A DNA stretch of 64,000 bases, taken from positions 4,216,001 through 4,280,000 of the forward strand of contig JAPVLO010000138.1 in the NCBI GenBank assembly GCA_027257055.1. The letters run 5' to 3'. Origin of the DNA: Cephalopachus bancanus (taxonomy: Eukaryota > Chordata > Mammalia > Primates > Tarsiidae). The notes under the pieces are model-generated. The model searched no databases. It was given only the letters and a program-made list of their open reading frames with translations, and was not told where the DNA came from. Positions 39,347 to 50,042 of this stretch are shown here, one piece after another. Position numbers and translations under genes: made by a program. How positions within the stretch are numbered: the first letter of the stretch is position 1; every line of letters starts with the position of its first letter.

Positions 39347-39935
39347 CTAGGAGGGACTTCAAAAAAACTGCAATCCTTCTTTGGAGGGCGAGACCTTTAT
39401 AGTCTAGATTTTCTCAGTTAGGTAAGTGTTCCAGGAACCCATCAGCATCGGTGTACCAGCTAACGCAAGAGGCTATGTTCAGCTTCAGTGAAATTTTTAT
39501 TTCTTGAGATTCTTTCAACATGTTTGCCCATTTCATGACGGGTGACTTAACACAAATAAACTGTCCACATTTTTTTTACCAAGAATGACAAGACCCAGGT
39601 ACCTCACCCTCCCTACTCACCCAATCTTGCCTCCAGTGACTATTTTTGGATGAAAAAGTCTTTAAAGGGAAACAGCTCTCTGATGTGGAAGAGGTGAAAC
39701 AAATAACGGCAGAAGCACTAAAAGGCATCAAAATTGATCATACCCCACATCTTTAAAATGAAATAAAATAAAGATAAATAAATAAATTGATGGTTCAGAA
39801 ACTTTTGGGCAGTGGAAAAAGCATCTCGATAGATGTATTGCAAACAGAGAGTAATTTGCAGATGACTGAAGTTTAAACATGTAAAAATAAACAGAGTTTT
39901 TAAATAAATAAATTCCATGGGGGGGTTCCCTCTTG
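39347..39935 (+). mobile_element. Mariner derivative 3, internally deleted, with a nested L1 stub
   Basis: A 589 bp element in + orientation between TA dinucleotides (39345-39346 and 39936-39937). The right terminus ccatgggggggttccctctt is the near-complement of the left terminus of derivative 2. The transposase remnant around 39680-39740 encodes GNSSLMWKRXXK-type and EALKGIKID residues. The junction ttgcccatttcatgacgggt is the same as in derivatives 1 and 2. It is about 45 bp longer because of the insertion at 39739-39783. Confidence 0.9.
39739..39783 (+). mobile_element. Ultra-short L1 3'-end insertion inside mariner 3
   Basis: A 45 bp insert, CATACCCCACATCTTTAAAAT followed by an A-rich tail, flanked by the 8 bp duplication AAATTGAT (39731-39738 and 39784-39791). 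Its first 20 bases equal the terminus of the L1-like stubs at 2632-2774 and 56915-56974. The sequence on either side is contiguous in mariner copies 1 and 2. Confidence 0.75.
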
Positions 39936-40719
39936 TATAGTGGAGCATGAAGAAAAATCTTTTTTGAGTTGAATTAATTGGTATTAAAATAATGTTTGAT
40001 AAAGGTAATAAAGGATGATGTCCTGATTTTTTTCTCCCCATAGGAAAAAGTGTAAATTTCCTTCAGGTCAATAAAACTAGTTAGTGTTCTAGTTATATAA
40101 CTTGGATCATTGAATATACTGATCTCTGCTAGAACTGGTTCATTTTCATAGAATTTTGTGGACTCATTTCATTGGTCTCAATGCTCCCATTTTTCTTAGC
40201 GCAGTTAAGTCGTTTAAGTAGACCCTTGAACCAGAGCTTAGCTATAAAAATTTAACAAGGTAAATGCCAAAGCTTTTCTGATCCTTTCTACTTTCTCACT
40301 ATGTACAAATAACGTCAACATACCTACTAAAAACTACCCTTCTTATGAGGCATCTGGGATGCACATTCTATTGACCCAGAGGATCTAGATACAATTTGGG
40401 AAAATAAGTGGTCGAGTTTAAGACACCATAAAATGAAGATTTTGGAGGTTGACAGAAGTCCTCACCCTGAAATTCTCTAGGAAAACACAATTACATGTTG
40501 ATAGAAAAGTCATAATTGAATCACATTTTCCCACTCATTGGACTATTCACCTTTGAATAAAGATAAGTTTTCACTTAAACTGGAAATAAAGTGGCAGTAG
40601 TAATAATAATATCACATAAAATAAAATGAACTGCTTGATAACGTCTATGACATATATGCACATACCTAAATATAAACTTTATATTTAACTTTTCCAAATA
40701 ATTGTAATTAATGTCAATT

Positions 40720-40950
40720 GGGCATTTACTATATACAAAGTCCTTCATATCTATTACTTGATTTAATGCTTCCAACAGCCCTTTGAAAGAAGTATATTTT
40801 TGTTCACTCTGTAGGTTGAAACTTAGAATGCTTAATAATTATGCAAGTTCATACAGCCAGCAAGTAGAATAATTGAAGTCAAAATCAACTCCATAACTCT
40901 TGTTCTGAATTCCTATGCTCTATCACTGTCAGTATAATATAACTGAGGAT
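40720..40950 (-). mobile_element. MIR SINE relic
   Basis: The antisense MIR order is visible: atttactatatacaaagtcc, attacttgatttaatgcttc, caacagccctttgaaagaag, gttcatacagccagcaagta, then tgctctatcactgtc. Confidence 0.7.
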
Positions 40951-43900
40951 AAGATCTGAAGGACAATTATAAAGTGCGTTCTGGAATTAAGCTCTTGGGC
41001 AGTGTTTCCATTTGTCACTTTTCAATATGCATGCTATACTCAGTAACTCTACTTAGTGGAGACACATTTCTGCAGACTCCCTTGATCGTTACTTCCACAG
41101 AAGAGGAAGGAGCAAGCAGTTTTCCTTGATTTCATTTATGTGAACTCCATTTCAATAGCATGAGATTTGTCTGACATACGGTGAACCCTTCAAGCAAGCT
41201 TGCTCCCTTGAACATTCAACAAATAATCTAATTTGGAAACACCAAATACCACAAGGAAAAAGTAGTACTCTTGTGCTATTTTCTGACAGATTTCCACACC
41301 AATGATTTATGGAGCTGTGTTAAGTTTGGGATTCTTATCTGAAGCCAAGAAAAAACTCTTACATTTTTGAAGCCTATCATCCTCAATGATGGAAGCCAAA
41401 ACCTTGGAATGTTGCTAAAATCAAGGATGAGAGAACACAGAGTGTCATGTACTATCAAGAACTTATTGACTTTCATATGGTTCCCATTTATTCTTATACA
41501 TGGCAAATCAAAAGCCTTGGAAGGAAGCCAATACAAATTGTTAAAGATAACACTATCTGAATTTAACTGCTATAGGTATGCTTCATATAATAAATATATA
41601 TTTCATATCAGCAATACAAAAATTGAAAAAGAGTCAAGTCAAAATTCATTTGGATATTCTCCTTCAAAGAATGCTCAATTTGCCAATATTATTATTTATC
41701 TTGGGCTGGAGTTCCCTTAATACTCAACTTCATATTTCTGACTCTAGAGACTATATACACATACACACAGACATATATGTATATATAGTGTATACTTTAT
41801 GGAGTTTGGAATATTGAAATCATGTTATAATAATAACTTAGGGTAATAAAATTAAGTTTCAATGCATGAAAGTTTAGCATGCAGAATCAAATAGATTCAA
41901 TTGTTAATATTTTCTAAGACATTTTGCAAATAGAAATTTTTTTTTGTTTGATTGGGTTCATTTGAGACTGAAAAGTTCTAGTATTACACTACTATAATTT
42001 TTTAGCCTAACAACAGTGTTTCATTTATCTAATGACTAGTACAGTACCTGGCACGCAACTAGTTAGTATTTGTTAAATAAGTATTAAATGCATTGTTGGG
42101 AGACAAGTAGCAATATTACTTATTCTAACAATTGTGGCGGGGATTCTGTGAATTACAATTTAGTTACACTTAGATTCATGTTTCTTGCAAACATTTAGAG
42201 AGAGACAGAGACAGAGAGTTTTGCATAATCTAATCTAACACATGAACTGGTTCAGGGTCTTGCCCATAGAATAAGCTTGTAATTGTCTGTTGAATTATAC
42301 ATATTTCCAATGCAAAATGACTATGGGTAACAAAGAAATCATATTATATACTTTCTTACTGTAAATGACTCACTAATATTTAAAGAATTAGTAAAATCCA
42401 AAGATAAGACTAAGACAAAAATTCTAAGAAAGATTTTTCTTTTAAGGTAGGAGGCACATTAAAGGGTTCAAGAAATTTTTTTAAAGACTTTTGTGTTTTT
42501 GTTTTTAGTGAATGTCCTGGATACATGGTTGCATGACATCATTTAGTGACCAACAGCAGCAAAGGTCACTTATCTTTCATGTTTTCTGTGGGGCAGGAAT
42601 TCATACATGGCAAAGCTTGTCTCTGCTCCAAGATGCCTAAACTTCAAATGGAAGACTCACAGCCTAGGGTTAGAATCATCAGAAGGTTAATTTACACACA
42701 TATCTAATTATTGGTGTTGGCTGTCATCTGGGACCTAGTGGAGCTATTTGATAGAACATTTGCACCTAGTTTCACAACATAATGGTCGGTGCCAAGTATA
42801 GACATCCTGAGGAAAAGGGAGAAGAAAGAGAGAGAGAATGAACTATGAAGAATCTGAGATTTTACCCTACTTACAAGCCAAGTTAGTCTGCCCCACTTTC
42901 ATGAATGCTGGTTGAAGTCATGAGGTTTTTGAATCAGAGACAAAGTACAGTTTGGCACTCATGCAATAGCAGTATCCAGTGTCATCATTTTCATATGCTG
43001 GTCCCCCAAGTCCTAATTACTACAGAGCTATCCAAAGAGAGCCAAGTCATGACTGCATATGCCATGAGTTGTGTTGAAGGAAAGAATATTTAAGGAACTT
43101 AAATCTTTTACTATGCGCTGAAAGCACACCTTCCTAACATTTGCTTCAGAGGGAGATGGCACCTTTATCATACTGGAGAGTTAACAAACTTAGCAATTAC
43201 TGCAAAGGGAGATACTGTGTCTATATTCCTAGTTTATTTACTATACAAGCATCTTTGAAAAGATCATCCAGGAAAGAAGGCAGTTAGTGTCTCTGCTTGC
43301 AAGACATTCAGAAACACAAGCAACCCATAGAGTATTTTTTGCCTTCAAAACACTCCCTTCTGTCTTTGGTATTAAGCTTAATAAAGAAATTTATTATAAA
43401 GTGACTGAAAGATTTACCTTCAAAAAATCCCATTATTGTACTCTTAAGATTTCTTTAGGAGAGAAGAGATTAACTTTTGTGCCCTCACTCTCTTTTGGTT
43501 ACAAATGACTATACTCACATAGTATAAAAAATCAGAGCCGTGAAACAGAAAATAGTGAAAGGGTGCTTTTAAGACATGATTGCAATATACATGAATATTT
43601 TATAAAATATGGTCATATTTGGTAGGATTTTCATTAAATCTACAGATAATTTGTTTAGAATAGACATCTTTGCAATGCTGAGTTCTCCCATCTATAAGTA
43701 TAATATGCCGTTCCATTTATCTAGACCTTCTTTGATTTTTTTTTAGCATATTGTGATTTTCAGGATAAAGATTCTATACAAACTTTGTTTAATTTATACC
43801 TAAGAACTTCATTTTCTTTGGCACAATTATGAATAATCCCATGTTTTCAATTTCAGCTTCCATATGTTCATTGCTGGTATCTGAAAGTGTGATTATTTTT

Positions 43901-44013
43901 GGTTTTGATTTTATATTCTACTATGTTGAATTTGCATATTATTTCTAATTTTTGTAGAGTATTTGGAATTTTTATGTAGACCATCATGCCATCCAAAAAA
44001 CTGTGACATCTTA

Positions 44014-44714
44014 ACTTTTTCCAGAGAATTAAAAAAGCAGAGAATGTTCTCCAACTTATATCATGAAGTCAGTATTACCCTGATATGTATCTTTTACATT
44101 TTTTTTTCATGCCTTATTGCTCTGGCTAGAACTTCTAAAACTATGTTGAAAAAGTGTGGTGAGCAGTCATCTTTGTCTTGTTTTCAGTCATACAGAAAAA
44201 GCAATCAGTCTTTCACCATTAAGTATGATGTCAGCTGTAAATTTTTTTTGTAGATACTCTTTATTGATTTGAAGAAGGTCTTTATCAAGTTAAAGAAGTT
44301 ATATTCCTAGTTTTCTGAGAAGTTTTTCTCATGAAAAAGTGTTGGAAATTTTCAAATGTTTTTCTTGCCTCAGTTGGTATAATAATGCAGTTTTCTTCTT
44401 TAGCCTGTTGATATGGTGATTAAACTGATTAAGTCATGAATATTAAACCAGTCTTATACACTTGGAACAAACATCTCTTGTTTGTGGTCTATAATTATTT
44501 AATACATTATTGAATTCAATTTCTTTAGATTTTGTAGAAAATTTTGCACTAATTTTATGCTATATATATATATATATATATATATAATAGGTATAACTTT
44601 TGTCTTTCTTTGCTTTTTCTTTACTTTTTTTCTTGGACCTTGGTATCAGGGTAATACTGGCTTCATGATATAAGTTGGAAAACATTCTCTGCTTTTTTAT
44701 TCTCTGGAAAAAAA
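44014..44714. repeat. Inverted copy (about 70 bp arms) inside an L1
   Basis: The left arm (44014-44084, containing aagcagagaatgttctccaa and agtcagtattaccctgata) is the reverse complement of the right arm (44643-44714, containing tatcagggtaatactggctt and ttggaaaacattctctgctt). I count about three differences. Only the right arm is in the correct L1 orientation and order. Confidence 0.9.
44561..44586. repeat. (TA)13 microsatellite
   Basis: A pure TA run from 44561 to 44586, within the L1 fragment. Confidence 0.95.
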
Positions 44715-46265
44715 TTGTATATGATTGTGTTAATTCTTTTCAAAGCGGTAATAAAATTCTCTAGTGAAATTATCTAGGCCTGGGAATTTCTTTTTCAAAA
44801 TTTTTAAATTATACCTTTGATTTATTTAATGACTGTGAAACTAGTTTGTGCCATTTTGATTATATTTAGGTAATTTGTAGTTTTGGAAAAATGTATTCAT
44901 TTTAAAGGGTTGTCAAATTTATGAGTATAGTTTGCAATATTTCCTTGTTCTAATCACTAGGAGGTCTGAAATAATATTACTTGTTTTATTGCTAGTATTT
45001 ATGATTAGTGTCATCACTTTTTTTATTTCCTAAAGGTTTAACACATTTAATTTTTTGAAGAATTTTTTTGATCTATGAATTTTTTCTATTGTTTTCCTGT
45101 TTTGATTTTTATTGGTATCTGCTGTTATTTATTATTTCTTTTCTTCTGTTAGCTCTGAGTTCTTTTTTATTTTCTTTTTCTAGTTTCTTGAGGAACTTAG
45201 ATTGTTGATTTAGAATGCTTTCTCTTTTCTAAAATAGATGTCTAATGCATTTTTTCTATTTTATTGCTTTTTAAGGTGTATTTCACTAACTGAGATGCTT
45301 TGTCTTAATTTTCATTCAGTTATATGTATATTTTTTCCTTTAAAATTTGCTTTTTTATTCACAAGTTATATAAAAATGTGTTTAATTTTTGAGTGATTGG
45401 ATATTTTTGTGTTATCTTTCTGTCTGATTTTTAGTTTGGTTATGTGTCATTAAATAGTGTACTCTGTATGACTTTAATTATCTTAATTCTGTTGAAGTTT
45501 GTGTTATGGACCAGCATATGGTCTATCTTGATGAATAGTCCAGGGGCACTAAGGTAGTATGCATATTATACTGTTATTGGGTGGGGTGTTTTTTCAATGT
45601 TTATGGAATCTTATATTGATTGTGTTTTTTTCATTTTTCCTATACCTTTGCTCACATTTTATCTAGTACTTCTATGTATTGCTAGGAGTGAGATTTTGAA
45701 GTCCTCAACTATCATTGTGAATTTGTCTATTTATTCTTTCAGCTCCATCCATTTTTGCTTCATGTATTAGAAAGCTCTGTTGTTTGGTACATACACATTT
45801 AGGATCCTTATATCTTGTTTGTGAATTGATCCAGTCATTATTGTGTAATATTGGTGAATAGAGAGGCAAACATTGGAGAGATAATGGATGTTGAAGTTAC
45901 TATTGAAGCCTGAAAAAGTTTTGGTTCTTTTTGACCCTTCCAAGAGTTCAGTCACTAAGATGATTTGCTCTTTCCACAATTCATACATCATTAAGTAAAC
46001 CCACATTCACTAAACAACTACATTTTTCTTTGCTCTTTACATTCTGAGATATCCTAAAGGACATCTTTAGTCACTATAATATGTACCCTTGGAGGTTTGG
46101 CTAGAATAATTTTCATTTGTATGCCTTCTGATGTTTTAAACACTAAAAGTCTTTTTGTTTTTTTGAAGTGACTAGTTTGAATGGATAATGATATAAACAT
46201 TATTATTATCAAATGTTAGATATCACTGTGAATACTGATGTCATACTTATTAAAAAGTACAATGG

Positions 46266-46510
<245 letters not shown>

Positions 46511-46519
46511 TTCCATGGT

Positions 46520-46700
46520 GGGAAGGAATCAGGGTTTAAAGTCAAACAAATCTGAATTCAAGACTCTTAGCTGTTTTTGCTAGCTGAACTACAGAGTCTC
46601 AGTTTCTTCACCAGCAAATAAGGATAATTATATCAACCCAATAGAGCTGGAGAGATAAGATAGAGTATTGTGGGCAAAGTGCTTTCCTCAGATTACTTAC
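46520..46700 (+). mobile_element. MIR SINE relic
   Basis: The + strand MIR order is visible: ggtttaaagtcaaacaaatc, tgaattcaagactcttagct, acagagtctcagtttcttca, ccagcaaataaggataatta, then gcaaagtgctttcctcag. Confidence 0.65.
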
Positions 46701-47834
46701 TTCAGTAGTGCTAATTCTTTTCTCTACTTTCTTACCCTGATCCAAGTGAAAGCTTTGTTTTAGGATTTATATTTATCAGAATTAAACTCTGCGTTGAATA
46801 AGCTCAAAAGGTAAACATTGAGAAGTCAAAATTATGGAAGACTGTCCAATCCTGATACTTTTTTTTTTGTAGTAAAACTGCTCAGTAATTGTTTTCAACG
46901 TGTAGAACTAAGCCTTCTCCTAGTTCTCATTGTGAATAAAATGACTTTTGTTGTTGACACTTGAAGTATGTAATAATAAAAGTTATTGATGGTAAAAACC
47001 TTCCTCCAGAAAAATGGAATATTTTGACTTTCCATGAAAGCTACTTTTTGGTTCCAATTTAAATAATATAAAACTTAGTTTCCATTCCTTGGTTTTAAAT
47101 TATAAGCCAAATATTCCTAGTTCACAGTGAACTACCTAACTTTTGAAAGCTAGAAATGTTGTTTCAAAAGAATAGATATTAAGAATTATAAATGGTTGCT
47201 CCATACTCCTCATTTCCTGCTGTGCTGGACACATAAACTATTAGATTTGGTTGGAAATAACTGAAAATGTTTCCAACGTCTTCTAATAATCAAAATAAAA
47301 AATTTGAAGTTTTGAGAGGATCAAATTCAGTCAGCAAATTTGCACTTTGATGAAAAGAATTACTTCATTCTGCAAAGTGAGTACATGGAAAAAAGTTGGT
47401 TAACAGTTTGGTTCAATGTGGTTGTTAGGGACGAGAACATATCTCTTATGTGGGGTTTGGGCCTTAAGCAGTTTTGTGATTGTATTTGTTTATCCATGGT
47501 GGAAATCTCCTTATTAAATTGTGGGCGAGAGGCACTTTTATTGACATCTCTAACAGTAACTGCTTATTTCAAGAAGCATTAGATTAAAATACTAGATGCA
47601 GATCTCTGGAGTTGTAACACAGCTAGAGCACACAGACTTGACATTGACTTAGACAATTTCCTAAAGGGCTGGATGCAATTTCTTCTTTGAATTATAAAAC
47701 AAATTTTAACTTTTTTTTCTGCTTTTAGTAAAGATCTGTGCATATGCATCTAATAATGAGGTTTGATAGAGCCTCCTCTTCACTTTAGTTTAGCACGAGT
47801 GTGGCAATTGAGCTGTTATGTAGCTACAAAACAC

Positions 47835-48200
47835 TACTTACAAATAAAAAGCTCCATTCTAGACATCCAGATGAACCATTGTTAGTTGTTATGCTCTCAT
47901 CAGCTGTTACAGTATCAACACTGTTATCAACATGGTGCTGATCTTGTATTGTTTTCTCCTCTTCAGCGCTAGCTGTGTGTTCCTCTTGTTCTTGGCCAGT
48001 TGAACCATACATCTTGTGTCCTAAACCATATGGAGCATGTTTTTGTATGAACTCCCATGATTGAGGACATCTGTCTCAGCCTCTACATTTGCCTTCAGGG
48101 GATCTTTGCATCATTTAATGGTACAGTTAACAGCATGTTTTGCATCATGAAGTTGGCTGGACATGGTTTTTCTGGGGATTCCACTGTTTTCATTCCTAAA
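47835..48200 (-). pseudogene. Unassigned exon-like or decayed coding stretch
   Basis: On the minus strand, ttctttttttag-like sequence (about 48200) precedes the stretch and TATTTGTAAGTAG (about 47835-47848) follows, resembling splice sites. Between them, two adjacent reading frames give protein-like sequence. One contains SGIPRKTMSSQLHDAKHAV, broken by a stop near 48118. The other contains SWEFIQKHAPYGLGHKMYGS and continues as an acidic, Thr/Ser-rich segment (EQEEHTASAEEEKT). A frameshift near 48050 and the stop mean it is not an intact exon here. I do not recognise the protein. It could be a processed or unitary pseudogene, an unknown repeat's coding remnant, or chance. Confidence 0.3.
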
Positions 48201-48223
48201 AAAGAAACAACACATGGAAGAGG

Positions 48224-48312
48224 CAGTATTTAATCTTTCTTTCTCCCTCTCCTTTATTCTTACTTGTTTTTTTTTTCCTCCTTCCTCCCTTTCTTCTTTT
48301 CTTTCTTTTTTC
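48224..48312. repeat. Pyrimidine-rich tract
   Basis: About 90 bases that are almost entirely C/T on the + strand (ctttctttctccctctcctt...ttttttcctccttcctccct). Confidence 0.85.
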
Positions 48313-49156
48313 TGTTAATATTTATTGAACATAATCATGTGCTAGGCAGAGCTTATGATATTCCAAACTGCACATTTTTAAAAATATCATGATAGACCAC
48401 AGTTTCTAAGTACAATTCATTTTTCTTCTCAAATTCTTGTTTTCAGTATAGTTTGGATGACCTAAAGTACACTAATACTTTTCCATATGTTTTAAGTAAT
48501 ATGATTCAGATTCAACAGCCTTAGATATTACTGAGCAATATTGTTACGTAAATCTATTCAAATGTCCACATTCTTAATAAATTAACCCAAAGTGTTGCTA
48601 ATCCTATGCTGAAATTCTAATTCTTCTTACTATACAGATGTATACCATAATTGATTTATACATATTTCTTATTATAAAGTGTTAATTAATATCTATTTTT
48701 ACAACTTTTAAATAGAAATAGTAGCACTCTACGCAGATAGAAAGTATAGTCATTGAACTCTCAAACACTAAGAAATATATAAAATATGCAAAATTATTAA
48801 ATCAATTACATGCTGTTTTGTATTTTCATTTTATAATTTATTAAAGACTTTCTTTGTTGATGCCCATATATATTTTATTGAAAATACCTGAATAAATGAA
48901 AAGGTCTAAGCTATTGTAATCTACTTTATAGACTTTCTTCTAAGCATTTTTTTCTCCTGGAAAAATTGTCATTCCAAATTTTAGAGATAAATACATATAG
49001 AGTGTCTCACTGAAAGCATATTGATTAGTGAATTAGATGTATCGATGCTTATTTACTCTTCATGACATTTATATATATTCTTCATACTGCAGATCTGTCA
49101 AACAGAAATATTGTTAAACAACTATTGTTATTGTGATGCACTTAAGATACAGACAT
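48313..49156. other. Intergenic, nothing recognised
   Basis: AT-rich sequence without a gene or a repeat family I can name. Confidence 0.6.
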
Positions 49157-49291
49157 AGGGCCGGAGGCAGTGACTCACACCTGTAATCTCAGCACTTTGA
49201 GAGGGCAAGACAAGAAGACTGCCTGAGCCCAGGAGTTTGAGACCAGCCCGGGCAACATGGCGAGACTCGTCTCTACAATAAATCCAAAAAT
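49157..49291 (+). mobile_element. Free Alu left monomer with its own target duplication
   Basis: Only the left Alu arm is present (gccggaggcagtgactcaca to ctctacaataaatccaaaaa). It is followed directly by AGATACAGAAAT (49292-49303), which copies AGATACAGACAT at 49145-49156. Because the duplication brackets the monomer alone, it inserted as a monomer (or was 3'-ended at the middle A-rich region). Confidence 0.8.
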
Positions 49292-49753
49292 AGATACAGA
49301 AATGACCAATACGTCCCTTCTCTGCTGAAGAAGTCTACTTGTGTTGGTATTATGAGTGTGTTAGGAAGATACAAAGACAAGAATGATAGACTTTGTTTAA
49401 AGGTGTAAGGTTCTTATATACAGTATATGCAAAAATGCATTTAAATTAATGATGTGAAGATATTAATATTCCAAAACATAAACATAATTTTGTACTTTGC
49501 TTTGGAAATAGTATTAAAGTGTAATTTACACACTATAAAATCCACCTATTTTAAGTGCACTATTTTGGCTAAATTTTAAAATCATGCCAGAATCATCACA
49601 ATCTACTTTTAGAACATATTCCTCACTCCAGAATGTTCTCTTGTGTCCTTTTACAGTCCCTTACTCCCCCATTCCAGCCCTAAACAATCATCAATCTGTT
49701 TTCTATCTCTGTAGATTTTCAGTTTCTAGAAATTTCATGAAAATACAAAGATA

Positions 49754-50042
49754 AGCCGGGCAAGGGTGGCTCAGCCTGTAATCCCACGTCTTTGGAAGGC
49801 TGAGGTGAGTGGATTGCCTGAGCCCACGGGTTCAAGACCCGCCTGGGCAGCGAGACCTCATCTCCACAATAAATCAAAAAATCAACGGGCGTGGTAGCGC
49901 ATGCCTGTAATTCCAGGTACTGGGAAGGCTGAGGCGGAAGGATCGCCGGAGCCCAGCAGGTCGAGGCTGCGGTGGCCGGGAGCGGCCACTGCACTCCAGT
50001 CTGGGCGACCGAGTGAGACTCCAACTCAAAAAAAAAAAAAAA
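49754..50042 (+). mobile_element. Alu SINE, young lineage-specific subfamily
   Basis: A full dimer with target-site duplication GAAAATACAAAGATA (49739-49753) and GAAAATACAAAATA (from 50043). It has GGGTTCAAGACCCGCC at the B box and a perfect GTGGCCGGGAGCGGCCAC right-arm stem. Confidence 0.93.

Larger units (their letters stand above)
35401..43599. other. Intergenic DNA downstream of EPHA3
   Basis: No coding sequence can be supported. It holds MIR and L2 relics and mariner derivative 3 (listed separately). Stretches 35.4-36.5, 36.8-39.1 and 41.0-43.6 kb show nothing I can name, apart from probable old repeats near 37.4-37.7 and 38.4-38.7 kb that I could not classify. Confidence 0.75.
43600..45855 (-). 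mobile_element. L1 LINE fragment (ORF2 region), antisense
   Basis: About 2.2 kb of diagnostic antisense ORF2 blocks: attttcattaaatctacaga, ttattgctctggctagaact, actatgttgaaaaagtgtgg, tagcctgttgatatggtgat, ttggtatcagggtaatactg and ataatattacttgttttatt. Many stops, no open ORF2. It contains a TA microsatellite and a short inverted copy of its own sequence (see 44014-44714). Confidence 0.88.
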
